A stretch of 64,000 nt of DNA from Serripes groenlandicus (GCA_031761405.1 JASEVX010000007.1:55294695-55358694); one strand, 5' to 3'. Shown: positions 42,589 through 52,879, numbered from the stretch's first letter. A program made the numbers and translations. Notes: generated from the letters alone by a model not told the origin.

Positions 42589-42856
42589 ATATGGGCCGTT
42601 CCACAAGAAAACCAACACTGTGGACTCTGCGTAAAGTATCGACCCGGATAAGCCTAAGCATGCCACGCTGGCTAACCCGGGCAGACATTTTTGTCCTCCT
42701 GTGGATTTTCTGTTTCAGGAATCATTACTCTATACCTCTATTCACCTGGGACGGAATGTGTCGGCCCGGATTAGCCTGCGCGGGTTGCGCATGCTGATCT
42801 TTGTCGATACATTACGCAGAGACCATACTGTTGGTTTTCTCGTGAACGGCTCATAT
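42589..42856. mobile_element. Palindromic element family D (D5), full length
   Basis: ATATGGGCCGTTCCACAAGA / TCTCGTGAACGGCTCATAT ends. Both internal blocks present (ATAAGCCTAAGCATGCCACG; TTAGCCTGCGCGGGTTGCGC), with CTGTTTCAGGAATCATTACT between. Opposite orientation to D3. Confidence 0.88.
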
Positions 42857-43620
42857 AAATGTTTCTGTATATCACAACTTAGGTGTTAACATGTCCTTAA
42901 TTCGCGCTTTGATCGCTACAGCAGAGCTATGTTCGAGGGCGCATCATACGAAGATCAACAGCTAGGAACTCGCGAGATCAGATCAACCAGCAGTGCAAGC
43001 AGTCTGATCAGGTTCTGCCCTGTGGACATTAAGCGGTATTCTGCGAAAACCAACCTTACACGTCTAGAAAAAAGCATTAACTGCGTTTTCAATGTCAAGG
43101 ATCCAACTAGATTTATAGAAATTGGCGAACCGTGAGAAGTCAGATCAGACTGCTCCAATGTACTGGCTGGTCTTGTAATACACTGGTCGAAAATGCCAAA
43201 CCTTTGGTTTCCGAAGAGCTTCGCTTATTGGCAGATCGTTAATTATCGCGAACGTCAATTTCAATTGTATGATTGCAATAAAGTATGGTCCAAAATCGTC
43301 GATCAATTCGTATAATATTATAAACATATTTCTTGCAATAGCTTTTCCAATGTAGCGGACATGTTAGTATATTATTGTAGGCTACGCATGCCACATCAAA
43401 GTTACTGAAAGTACAGTAATGTAAATAATACACTAACGCTGTAACATCGAAATAAGGAAAAAGCCGGCGTTCGCGAAAAAACACAATTTAGAGCAGTGTA
43501 TATGTATCACGAATCTACAGCGTTTCAGTCTGATCTGGGTTTGCAGCTTCAATGAACTAGTCACAGAGGTCTTCTTGAAAGAATTGTTTGACAATCGATG
43601 TAATGCTCGATCGATCGATC
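42857..43620. other. Stretch without a recognised family
   Basis: Contains AGATCAACC...GCAGTCTGATCAGGTT at about 42978-43015 and GTCAGATCAGACTGC at 43139-43153, suggesting another palindromic repeat. Mutually overlapping frames of 60-81 codons show no domain. Confidence 0.4.
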
Positions 43621-44035
43621 AATCCATTCCCACTTGCAGACGCATTCCGACGCATTTGCAGCAGACGAATTTTAAAAAACATGATTAGCAATTTCCCCTT
43701 TTGCCTCAATGCTTTAACCCTTTCCCTCATACGACAATTATGCAGCAGACGACTTTAAACATATTTTGTCAAACAATGGAAAATCTCTATAATTGAATGG
43801 ATAACCTATGACAAAAAGTGGAAAACATTGTGACAAAAGGAGAAATTGCACGTTTTGTGCAATTTCTTCTTTTGTTACTATGTTTTCAAAAAGCCGTCTG
43901 CTGCAGAGGCGTCAGAAAGCGTCTATATGAGGGAAAGGGTTAAACTCTTATTTATGGAGATATTTCACATTTTTGGCAAAATATGTTTTCTAAGTTGTCT
44001 GCTGCAGATTTATTGTATGTGGGAAAGGGTAAAAT
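43621..44035 (+). mobile_element. MITE family A, old, split by a younger A
   Basis: Left piece 43621-43713 (CCATTCCCACTTGCAGACGC, CAGCAGACGAATTTTAAAAA, tip arm deleted). Right piece 43944-44035 (ACTCTTATTTATGGAGATAT, GTATGTGGGAAAGGGTAAA). The pieces join exactly across the inserted copy. Confidence 0.9.
43714..43943 (-). mobile_element. MITE family A, full length, nested in A
   Basis: 230 bp, TTAA at 43714-43717 and 43940-43943. CCCTTTCCCTCATACGACAA to CTATATGAGGGAAAGGG; tip GCAC-GTTTT-GTGC. Removing it with one TTAA restores the host reading AATGCTTTAAACTCTT, which documents a TTAA duplication. Confidence 0.97.
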
Positions 44036-44449
44036 AGCATGTTGGTTTTTTTTTTGCAGCAAATAGATACTCATCTACGCTCGTTACAAATAACTGATGG
44101 TTCGGTGTTTTTGTTTTCTAGACCACATCTCGTTAATGGATCGCTGTGTATATTTCAAGAGAGTATGGTAGATTACGATTAGATTTCGGTCTTTAAAAAC
44201 CGTTTCCCATATGCATACTTTTTCAGAAATAGAGAAACTTAAAATGTTAGTATGTGAGGAACCCAGATTATGTGCTTCTTTTTATTTCAACTGCATTTAA
44301 AAAAACGCAGATCAATGCTTTATATATAACTAAAGTATTATATAGATTGTTTCTTTAAATCTAAATATCTAATTTTAGTCCATTTAGTAAATGATAATAT
44401 AACTTTCTTGATCTTCTTTGTGAAACTAACTTTTCATATACTATATTTA

Positions 44450-44622
44450 CTTGTAAATGTGTTACTATTATGTTTAAATTATTACTCTGTACCTAAAGTG
44501 ACTTATAGGCCCATTGCGGCCGGGTGTGTTTATTGTATTAATATTTGTATGTAATTGTTATACACATGTCACTCTAATAAAATATATCTTATCTTATCTT
44601 ATCTTATCTTATCTTATCTTAT
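44450..44622 (+). mobile_element. Probable 5'-truncated LINE 3' end with (TTATC)n tail
   Basis: GTGTTTATTGTATTAATATT, TGTAATTGTTATACACATGT, CTCTAATAAAATATATC, then seven TTATC units (44588-44622). An untranslated-looking 3' end with an AATAAA-like signal and a short repeat tail is typical of some non-LTR retrotransposons. No reverse transcriptase is present. Extent to the left uncertain. Confidence 0.55.
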
Positions 44623-44834
44623 GCAGAAGCGTTTTTACGCATCTGCAGACGAGGACTTTACGAAATCATTTTTAGAAAAGGGGAAATTACTCATTAAGAT
44701 CAATTTCTCCTATTGCAAAAATGTATGCATCTATATTTAAAAATCTAAAAAAAGGCATCTTTAAAGATTTTTCTACATACTTTTTCAAAAGAATTTCAGT
44801 CAGATTTATTATATGTTGGAAAGATGACAGTTAA
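44623..44834 (+). mobile_element. MITE family A, left end replaced
   Basis: GCAGAAGCGTTTTTACGCAT, GAGGACTTTACGAAATC, GAAATTACTCATTAAGATCA, ATTTCTCCTATTGCAAAAAT, TTATATGTTGGAAAGATGA + TTAA. The TTATC tract stands where the left terminus should be. Right TTAA is shared with the next copy. Confidence 0.75.
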
Positions 44835-45037
44835 CCCTTTCCCTCATACGACAATTCTGCAGCAGACAACTTCGAACATATTTTGTCAAAAAATAGAAAA
44901 TCTCTACAATTGAATGGATAACCTATGACTTAAAGTGGAAAACATTGTGTCAAAAGAAGAAATTGCTCGTTTTGAGCAATTTCTTCTTTTGTCACTATGT
45001 TTTCACAAAGTTGTCTGCTGCAGAGGCGTCTAAAAGC
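44831..45037 (-). mobile_element. MITE family A, right end lost
   Basis: TTAA + CCCTTTCCCTCATACGACAA; tip GCTC-GTTTT-GAGC; stops at CTGCAGAGGCGTCTAAAAGC. A SINE follows almost directly. Confidence 0.9.
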
Positions 45038-45049
45038 TGATTAACAAAG

Positions 45050-45212
45050 ATGAGCACAGCATCTATGTTGCTTGGAAAAGTAAGTTGTGTAAAATACTGG
45101 TGTGAGAAAGCCAGTCACTACACACATGATTAGGTGAACTGACCGCCGTGAACAGACTGAAACATTGTGGAAAGTGGCGTTTTAAACCCCAATAAATAAA
45201 TTAATAAATCAT
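45050..45212 (+). mobile_element. SINE, 3' half
   Basis: GTTGCTTGGAAAAGTAAGTT, AAATACTGGTGTGAGAAAGC, ACATGATTAGGTGAACTGAC, CGCCGTGAACAGACTGAAAC, GTGGCGTTTTAAACCCC, (AATA)n tail. Same body as 41826-42118 without head. Confidence 0.8.
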
Positions 45213-45517
45213 TTATTACGAGTTTATTCCCACATGCAATCTTTTGGAGAGGCTCGATCATTTGTACGATATTATCACGTCATGTCTTTTCAAACGGAAC
45301 ACCGGGTATTTCGAAGCATTTTGCATTCATCGCATCAATTATTCTACCGAAAGTCTTAAGTGCCAACCAAACAAACGTTAATACTAGTGTTACATGGCGT
45401 AATTACGATGGTATTGTACCCGCTTATCTAAGATGACGTTATCCTTAGAGTCGTCTGCTTTGGAAACGTCTGAGGAAACACGTGTTACATCTGAACAAAT
45501 GGGAGATATGACCTCGG

Positions 45518-45594
45518 TTCAACGTTGAAAACATTGACGGAAAAGGAAACACTGCTCGGTTCGAGCAAGGTATCCTTTTCCCTCGACGTTTTAG
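45518..45594. mobile_element. MITE core fragment of the A type
   Basis: GTTGAAAACATTGACGGAAA, AGGAAACACTGCTCGGTTCG, AGCAAGGTATCCTTTTCCCT, CGACGTTTTAG. Only the palindrome survives. Both outer arms carry the matching change to GACGG/CCTCG-like sequence. Confidence 0.6.
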
Positions 45595-45856
45595 AAATGT
45601 ATTTTATTACAGAGGAGTCATTAAACCGTCGGTATCCGAGGCCGGTTGGCGTTTCAACGTCCTCATGAATAGTGTCAGTATATAAATGCGAAAAGCACGT
45701 GATGAGTACATTCCAATGACTGTTATCCCAGCTGGTACCAATTCTTAGAATCAGAGAAAACATTCTTATTCGAAAAGTGGCCACTATTTAGCCATGATGA
45801 ACAACAACACAGTCTATTCATTTTGAAGATGTTTGGTTTTTCTCTATCTTCAAAAA

Positions 45857-46270
45857 TTGTTTTGATCGATGATGATTATTATCATAATTATTATTAATAT
45901 AGTTATTATGAGTAGAAATCATTGCCGTGTCAGAAGTAGTAATAGTAGTTGTAGTAGTAGTAGTAGTTGTATTATTATTATTATTATTATTATTAGCAGT
46001 AGTAGTAATAGTACTAATAATAGAAGTAATAGTAGAAGTCGTAAAAATATGAAGTAATAGTCATTGAAGTAGTTTTAAAAATAGTGGTAGCAGTAGTGGT
46101 AGTAGTAGTAGTAGTAAGTAGTAATAGTAGTTGTTGTTGTTATAGTTGTAGTAGAAGTAGTTAACAATAGTAGATGAAGTTTAATTATTGTCATAAGTTG
46201 TAGAAGTAGAAGTAGTGACATAATAAGTAGTAGTTATAATAGCAATAGAAGTAGAAGAAGTGGTCGTTGA
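45857..46270. repeat. Trinucleotide-rich (AGT/ATT)n region
   Basis: Imperfect AGT, ATT and GTT runs over about 400 bp, with the purest parts at 45965-45995 (ATT) and 46095-46115 (AGT). Explains the Ser/Ile-rich frame at 45869-46057. Confidence 0.9.
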
Positions 46271-46614
46271 AGCGTTAGTGTTATTAAACGAGTCAAAATT
46301 GTATTCAAGATTCTAAATATAAGGAACGGCAGACTAGGTTCCCAATTGCCTTCTATGTTTTTTTTTTATTTTCATAAAAGTGGGACCTAATCCTATTAGA
46401 ACATCAAGTTAAAAGTTTTTGGAAATTAAGTTTTTACCATATACATAGAGCATTTCTAACTGTTGAAGATAAGGATCTGTTTGCACATCCATAGGATCGG
46501 ATCCAAATGAACACTTTCATTAGAAACATTTCTGAAACCTTCTTTGAAGAACTTAATTGACGAATAGTGCAACAGTACAGGGTCAGACCGATTAATCTCT
46601 TTCTTTCTACACTG

Positions 46615-46688
46615 CAGAGCTTTAGATAAGAAGAGTAGTTTACATTACAAAACCAGCTTACTCCTCCGAAGGCTTATCGAGTCCTCTG
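46615..46688. mobile_element. Hairpin element family E, deleted copy 4
   Basis: 74 bp: CAGAGCTTTAGATAAGAAG to GCTTATCGAGTCCTCTG, flanked by ACACTG at 46609-46614 and 46689-46694. The central hairpin is missing. It confirms the element ends and shows a 6-bp flanking duplication. Confidence 0.8.
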
Positions 46689-46928
46689 ACACTGGTTACA
46701 AATGCAAATGTCGGCTTGGTCTTCCAGAACGACGCACATATCGTAGTAAAGAAAATGTTATTTTCGGTTACTAAATCCATTTCCAAAAAACCCAACAAGG
46801 TTACAGAAAATAAATAAGCTGCAAAGTCATCTGCATCTTTTATATTCTTTTGGAATGATTTCACAACCAGAGACGTGTTTTTTAAAGTGTTACACTAATA
46901 ATTGGCATGGCGCATCCTACCTTCTTCC

Positions 46929-47144
46929 TTAACCCTTTCCCATATACAACGAATATACAGCAAACGACTTGGAAAATATCTGGGCAAAACTATTAAAATC
47001 CTTAATTTGTGAAAATAGTTGAAAATATGGTGACAAATGGAGAAACCGCTCATTATGAGAAATGTCTCTTTTTGCCATAATATTTATCAAAAGTCGTCTG
47101 CAGCAGCTGCGCCAAAATGCGTCTTCATGTGGGAAAGCGCTTAT
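46929..47144 (-). mobile_element. MITE family A, old subfamily
   Basis: TTAA + CCCTTTCCCATATACAACGA, GAAAATATGGTGACAAATGG, GAAACCGCTCATTATGAGAA, TTTGCCATAATATTT, GTCTTCATGTGGGAAAGCGC. Right target site is TTAT. Confidence 0.85.
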
Positions 47145-47246
47145 TTTCTATAAACTCCACGTAGAACAGATATGTAACAGGGAATACCTCGAGTCAACAA
47201 TCATGACGTACAATAGTTTTTTTTATGAAGACACACACATGCGCTC

Positions 47247-47477
47247 TTAACCCTTCACCCTCATATAGACGCTTTCTGACGCCTCTGCAGCAGACGGCTT
47301 TTTGAAAACAAAGTGACAAAAGAAGAAATTGCACAAAACGTGCAATTTCTCCTTTTGCAACAATTTTTTCCACTTTTTGTCATAGGTTATCCATTCAATT
47401 ATGGAGATTTTCTATGTTTTGACAAAATACGTTCAAAGTCGTCTGCTGCAGAATTGTCGTATGAGGGAAAGGGTTGA
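47247..47477 (+). mobile_element. MITE family A, full length
   Basis: TTAA left, TTGA right. CCCTTCACCCTCATATAGAC to GTATGAGGGAAAGGG. Tip GCAC-AAAAC-GTGC. Abuts the next A copy. Confidence 0.94.
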
Positions 47478-47948
47478 CTCTTCACCATTTCCCTCATACA
47501 ACAACTCGGCAGCAGATCGAGGGCTTGGCGTGAAACGGTTGTAACTTAAAACCTATTTTGAAAACCCTGGTTTAGGGGCAATTTTGACCCTTTTGTAAAC
47601 AATGCAAATTTAGGTGCCATTGCTCAGAACGAGCAATGGCACCTAAATTTACATTGTTTACCAAGAAAAGTGATTTAACTCTTATAAAGACTTTATGGCG
47701 AGGTGATTAACCTTGGTAAAAAAATACCAATTTTAGATACAACTGTTTCACGCCAAGCCCTCGAGATGAGTGTGAACATATCTCGACAATAATATGGAAA
47801 GTTTTTGCAAAAGAAATTGTTATTACTGACAAAAAGTTAAGAAAAACATTGTGGCAAAGGAGAAATTGCTCCTTTTGTTACAAATCTTTCAAAAGTCGTC
47901 TGCTGCAGTGCCGTCAGAAAACGTCTGTGTGTGGGGGGTAAGGGTTAA
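47478..47948 (-). mobile_element. MITE family A, split by family C
   Basis: Left piece 47478-47517 (CCATTTCCCTCATACAACAA, CTCGGCAGCAGAT), right piece 47764-47948 (GTGTGAACATATCTCGACAA, ACATTGTGGCAAAGGAGAAA, TTGCTCC, GTGTGGGGGGTAAGGG + TTAA). Palindrome collapsed to one arm. C3 sits in the left end. Confidence 0.85.
47518..47763 (+). mobile_element. TIR element family C, full length, nested in A (C3)
   Basis: 246 bp with AGAT on both sides (47514-47517, 47764-47767). CGAGGGCTTGGCGTGAAACG to CACGCCAAGCCCTCG. Core GTAAACAATGCAAATTTAGG, tip GCTC-AGAAC-GAGC, AAATTTACATTGTTTACC. Confidence 0.97.
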
Positions 47949-48083
47949 CCCTGTCCCTGCAGCAGATGACTTATGTAAAACATTATGGAAAAGGGAGAAA
48001 GTGTTTAAGATGATAATGTTCTCCTTTTCCGACAATGCTCTGAACGCTTTACTAGGAATACGTTTTCAAAGCAGACAGCTCTG
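47945..48083. mobile_element. MITE family A, short degraded copy
   Basis: Shares the TTAA at 47945. CCCTGTCCCTGCAGCAGATG, AAAACATTATGGAAAAGGGA, GATGATAATGTTCTCC, TTTTCCGACAATG, CAAAGCAGACAGC. Left end shortened, right end missing. Confidence 0.65.
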
Positions 48084-48256
48084 AAAACATCATATTAAGT
48101 TTGATGCTTTTACCGCAAGATACATAATCACAACTAGTATTATTTTTTGAAATGTGCCTTATGATCAGGATCTTCACAATCTGACTGGATGATCATTAGA
48201 CTTCACAGTTTACCTGATAAGCTCAATTTCGAATAATCTGTTTAAGAAAAATAAGA

Positions 48257-48487
48257 GAATGAATGAATGAATGTATATTGTTTTATGGCGCATCGACAGC
48301 TAAGGTCATTTAGCGCGCAATTAAATTTAATTATTCATGATCCCTGGATAAACAAACCAGTACTAGGCTAGAAAATGTGCCTTGCCCAAGGGCACTCCAC
48401 CATGACCGTAGTGCGGCGACTGGGGATCGAACACGGGATACCCGGTTTCGAAATCCCCGACGCTAACCACTCGACCACAGCGGATTC
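48257..48487 (-). mobile_element. SINE with alternative 3' end and (CATT)n tail
   Basis: Head at right: CCACTCGACC.. complement, GGATACCCGGTTTCG, GACTGGGGATCGAACACGGG (minus-strand B box). Body CCTTGCCCAAGGGCACTCC, AACCAGTACTAGGCTAG. At 48262-48330, instead of the usual CCGTGATAT-type end, it has a 67-bp end with ATGGCGCATCGACAGCTAAG and TTTAGCGCGCAATTAAATTT, then a CATT tail. Confidence 0.85.
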
Positions 48488-48645
48488 CAAAAATAAGAGA
48501 AAACGCCAATATATAAACTAGTAATATTGAATCATTTGTTTAAGAAAAATAAGAGAAAACGCTAATATATAAACTAGTGATATTGAATCATTTGTTTAAG
48601 AAAAATAAGAGAAAAACGCCAATATATAAACTAGTGATATTGAAG
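48488..48645. repeat. About 56-bp tandem repeat, 3 copies
   Basis: AAAATAAGAGAAAACGCCAA + TATATAAACTAGTGATATTG + AATCATTTGTTTAAG repeated three times. The sequence just before the SINE (48232-48258) is also TTGTTTAAGAAAAATAAGAG-like, so the SINE interrupts this array. Confidence 0.85.
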
Positions 48646-48838
48646 TAATAGCGTTAATTATTTTAACAAGCAATATACACCATTCCCACAATATTTCCAA
48701 AAACGTCCTGTGCTGCAGAAGTGTTACTTGTTTTCTGTACGAGGGAAGCGGTTACCCAGGTTTTCTGTAAATATAATGTGAGTCCTACCGACTACACATA
48801 CATACGTATACTATTCAGGTTGATTCCAGTTCTATCTT

Positions 48839-49053
48839 ATCCCTTTCCCACATTAAACAACATTGCAACTGATAACCAAAATATAGAAATTCTTCATAAA
48901 TGAAAGCACACTTTTTAAAAAAAAAAAAATGAAATAATTGTGGCGAAAGGAGAAATTGCTCAGATGAGCAATTTCTCCTTTTGCCACAATGATTTCAAAA
49001 GTCGCCCGCGTCATGGGCGTCAGGAAAAGGTCTGTGCACGTGGGGAGAGGGTT
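48839..49053 (-). mobile_element. MITE family A, old subfamily
   Basis: ATCCCTTTCCCACATTAAAC, GTGGCGAAAGGAGAAATTGC, tip GCTC-A-GATGAGC, TTTTGCCACAATGATTTC, GTGCACGTGGGGAGAGGG. Flanks ATCC and TTCA, so TTAA is eroded. Confidence 0.85.
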
Positions 49054-49177
49054 CATGAGACGTTGTTGTTGTCTGACGATATGTGTACCTCCGTTATTAA
49101 CATTTGGATATCATTATGAGTTGCACTCAAAGCTGGCTATACACACTGTCAATGTACCAGAGCGCGTGTAGGATATT

Positions 49178-49432
49178 ATCCCTGTCCCACATAGAGACGC
49201 GTTTCGACGTAAACAGCAGCAGACGACTATTGAAAACGTTGTGGCAAAAGGAGGATAATGAGCTCGTCATGTTGACCCTCATTATTACTACGCAATGATC
49301 CCAATGTACCTAAATGATTTCAACTCTATTCAATGAGTTCACTATCATTGTTTAGAGAGTTTCAATATTTATACCCTAGATGTTATCAAAATCGTCTGCT
49401 GCAGATTTATTGTATGTGGAAAAAAGGGTAAA
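49178..49432 (+). mobile_element. MITE family A, core disrupted
   Basis: ATCCCTGTCCCACATAGAGA, GCAGCAGACGACTATTGAAA, ACGTTGTGGCAAAAGGAGGA, then a scrambled right arm, GTCTGCTGCAGATTTATTGT, GTGGAAAAAAGGG. Confidence 0.75.
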
Positions 49433-49617
49433 GGGGAGTAATAACGAAGAAGAGGTTCGTTAATATGAGCTTATAACCAGCCATGCTATCTACACTCGAA
49501 TGTTTATGTCTGTTTCTTCATTAGCTGACAGTGGGACTAGCCCCACCCAATTCACCCTTCAGATTGTTTGAAATTAAACGCAAACATTGTATGTTTCGCT
49601 AGGTATTAGATCGAGAT

Positions 49618-49828
49618 CATTGGGGGGTTTACACCGTTTTCAACATTATTTCAGTTATATCCCGGAGATAGTTCACTTATTCATGATCCCTGGGTCAACA
49701 AACCAGTACTAGGCTAGGAAATGTGCCTTGACAAAGGACAATAAATACACCATGACCACAGCAACGCGACTGGGGATGTAGAACCCGGTTTCCGATGCTA
49801 ACCACGCGTCACGGCCACGGCAGATTCC
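49618..49828 (-). mobile_element. tRNA-derived SINE
   Basis: GGGGGGTTTACACCGTTTTC, TATATCCCGGAGATAG, CATGATCCCTGGGTCAACAA, CCAGTACTAGGCTAGGAAAT, GACTGGGGATGTAGAACCCG, TTCCGATGCTAACCACGCG. Same type as 29510-29727, head damaged. Confidence 0.8.
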
Positions 49829-49920
49829 TGAGATAAATTTTTTACTGACTACATTACCAAAAATGTTGTTTACAATCGACAATTTATAGAATGCAACTAA
49901 CATTTCTTAATGTAAACATA

Positions 49921-50186
49921 ATATAAGCCGTTCCACGAGAAAAACAAACATTGTCGACTCTGCGTAAAGTATCGAACCGGATCAGCCTAAGCATGCCTCG
50001 CAGGCTAATCTGACCAGACACTTTTCGCCTCCTGTGGATTTCCTGCTTCAGGAATGATAACTCTAAACCTCTATCCCCCTGAGACGTGAAGTGTCGGCCC
50101 CGGAATAGCTTGCGTGGACTGCGCTGGCTGATCTGGGTATCGATACATTACGCACAGTCCATAATGTTGGTTTTCTCGAGCTTATG
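49921..50186. mobile_element. Palindromic element family D (D6), full length
   Basis: ATATAAGCCGTTCCACGAGA left, TTGGTTTTCTCGAGCTTAT right. Internal ATCAGCCTAAGCATGCCTCG and CTTGCGTGGACTGCGCTGGC blocks. Same orientation as D5. Confidence 0.85.
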
Positions 50187-50494
50187 ATATCAAACCGCAG
50201 TGTATTTTGTGTATTAAATGCATTACTACTAACTAATGAAGTGTATATAGACAATTTATTTACCATTTATGTATCAAAAACAACGCCCTTTGTCGTTTAT
50301 ATAAAGAAATGGGTTTAGATAATAATTCATATTTGTAGTTTAGTTTAAATGACGTTTTATTAATTATTAATTATGCAGGCGCTTCCCCCAGAACGTAAAA
50401 TACGTAGTAAATCGAGCATCGACTATAAATCATAGTTTAACACACGTCATATTCGTGAAAGAATGCACTTTGTTATGTTGCCTAGGACATAATT

Positions 50495-50692
50495 GTGCCG
50501 TCCCGCGAGAAAATTAACTTTGTGGACGCTGCGCTAGGTATCGTCCCGATTCAGGAATCGTTACTCTATACCTCGATCCCCACCTAAGACGGAATGTGTC
50601 GGCCCGGATCAGTCTGCGCGGACTGCGCAGGCTGATCTGGGTCGATACATTACGCAGAGGCCATAATGTTGGTTTTCTTGCGTGACGGTTCA
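50495..50692. mobile_element. Palindromic element family D, half deleted (D7)
   Basis: GTGCCGTCCCGCGAGAAAAT left, GTTGGTTTTCTTGCGTGACG right. The first GC-rich block is missing (CGTCCCGATTCAGGAATCG junction); the second is intact (GTCTGCGCGGACTGCGCAGG). Confidence 0.85.
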
Positions 50693-51001
50693 TTTTATAC
50701 TTGTACCTTTTGGTGCGCTCTTAGATCACTACTATGCAAGAATGCATTTGGTGATGTCGTTGAAAAATGGTTCTTTTACTGATAAAACTGTTCCGCGTCA
50801 GATAATACAAGCTCCTTTGAAGTTAAGCTTTCAAACACACATCAAACCCGCAAATAATTGGCTTCATTCACTTTGTTGCCTTGACGAACCTTCAAAGCAA
50901 CTAGTTTCATTCCCATTTACACAATCTTGTCAAAGCATTCACTTTTTCCTATACATGTTTTAAAGTCCGTTTATTAAAGACTTTTTCGTAAACAATACAC
51001 C

Positions 51002-51219
51002 TATATCCCTTTCCAACAAATATACAGCAAATCTGCAGCAGACGACTTTGAAAAATGTCTACTCAAAAATATGGAAAATCTCTATAATTGTAGGTATAAT
51101 TACTATACAAAGTTGATAGCATGTTGGCAAAAGGAGAAATGTTCGTTTTGAGCAATTTATCCTTTTGTCACGATGTTTTCAAAAGTCGTCTGCTGCAGAT
51201 ATAGGTGGGTAAGGGATAT
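51002..51219 (-). mobile_element. MITE family A, old subfamily
   Basis: ATATCCCTTTCCAACAAATA, TCTGCAGCAGACGACTTTGA, CATGTTGGCAAAAGGAGAAA, tip GTTC-GTTTT-GAGC, CTTTTGTCACGATG, GGTGGGTAAGGG + ATAT. Flanked by ATAT, not TTAA. Confidence 0.85.
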
Positions 51220-51403
51220 ACTAGTAAATGCCTTGCACAAACGAGCTATTCTCAAGGACAGTGTAGAACCAGATTGTCGTACGCAATCGCAAAATATGCT
51301 ATTTTTATTTTTAGATAAGTCCGCTTTATAAGTTTCAGAAGATCAACTGACCATTCCGCAAAGATTGAAGTACGATTTAGATAAGTCGGCTGATGGTAAA
51401 TGT

Positions 51404-51615
51404 TTAACCATTTCCCGAATACAACCAAATGACACAGCAGACGACTTTGAAAATGTCGAGTAAAAAAATATGGAAAATCTATTGATATGAAAAGTATCAT
51501 CATTGGATCGAGTTTAAAACGTTGTTGTGACAAAAGGGATAATTAACCATTATGAGAATTTTTTTCCTTCGTTATAATGCTTTCAAATGCGCGTCTTCTT
51601 GTGGAGAAATATTAA
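51404..51615 (-). mobile_element. MITE family A, old subfamily, chained
   Basis: TTAA both sides. CCATTTCCCGAATACAACCA, ACAGCAGACGACTTTGAAAA, ACGTTGTTGTGACAAAAGGG, decayed tip ACCATTATGAG, GCGCGTCTTCTTGTGGAGAA. Shares its right TTAA with the next copy. Confidence 0.8.
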
Positions 51616-51839
51616 CCCTTTCCCACATATAGACGCTTTCTGACGCCTCTGCAGAAGACGGCGTTTTGAAAACATGTCGACAAAAGAAGAAATTGCTCAA
51701 AATGAGCAATTTCTCCTTTTGTCACCATGTTTTCAACTCTATTGGGTTATTGTACTATTATTTAAAGGGAATTTCAAATGTTTCGGGTACGTTTTCAAAT
51801 TCGTCTGCTGCAGATTTGTTATTTGTGGGAAAGGGTTAA
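51612..51839 (+). mobile_element. MITE family A, full length, chained
   Basis: TTAA both sides. CCCTTTCCCACATATAGACG to ATTTGTGGGAAAGGG. Tip GCTC-AAAAT-GAGC. Followed by an orphan right end (CGTATTGGGGGGGAAAGGG) to about 51875. Confidence 0.94.
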
Positions 51840-52005
51840 TGCTCTTGAAGCGGCACGTATTGGGGGGGAAAGGGTTGGATCTTAAATTCACCTGGGAATG
51901 TACCAAACGCCATTTATGAAATTTCATCAATGACGAACATGATATCTATGCATTTTTCAGTACTTTCATCGAGCAAAAATCAATAGTCACTGATCAACAG
52001 CTTAC

Positions 52006-52241
52006 TTAACCTTTTCCCACATGCAGACGAGTGTTGACACATCTGCAGCACATTATCTTCGAAAACAATGTGACAAAACGAGAAACTCCTCATCATGAGC
52101 CATTTCTACATTTGCCACAATGTTTTCAATGGTGTTCAATAACCTCAGTTTGATTCGTCAAGATGTGCCATAATTATACTTATTATGGAGAAGTTTGAAA
52201 AACCGTCTGCTGCATAATTTGTGTATGTGGGAAAGGGTTAA
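52006..52241 (+). mobile_element. MITE family A, old subfamily, full length
   Basis: TTAA both sides. CCTTTTCCCACATGCAGACG to GTATGTGGGAAAGGG. Core AAAACAATGTGACAAAACGA, tip CCTC-ATCAT-GAGC, TTTGCCACAATGTTTTC. Confidence 0.92.
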
Positions 52242-52879
52242 TTCATTGTATGATGTGGACATTTTTAAAAACAAGATGGAAAACGGAGTTATTACTCAAA
52301 TGACGTCTAAAAACGTGTGAACTGGAGGACATGAGCAGTTGACGTTATATCTAATAAAGCACGTGGTTACCTTTTCCCATGAAACCATCGATGTTCTAAA
52401 ATGTTAATGCTTCAAAAACTTAACTCTGTGTTATTTTAACATTATTTCACTCTTTGTAAAAACGACTTTTTTTAAAAATATTCTTGTAAAAAGAAGATAT
52501 CTTACTCACGATGAAAAGTTACTAAATCCGAAACGATGTTTTAAAGCAGACGTCTCTTAAATATCATACCTGGCAAAAGGTTAAATTCATACTTATTATA
52601 CAGATAAGCTGTCTGCTTGGCTTTAAACTATTTAAAATTTACTTTATACATAAAGTCCGAGATAAAACATAATAATGTTACAAGAAACTTAAATGCAAAT
52701 TTCAAACAAAATCACGTTTTACGATCTACTAGCCAAGAGTATTGATCGATACGATTAATTCGTTGGAATCCATTCTGATTTCAAAACGTAGATAATGTAG
52801 ATAATATATATATACATATAGCATATGCATTTAGTTCGTATGTTTTCCTTCTATCCAGTGTTGATGGAAATATCATGCA

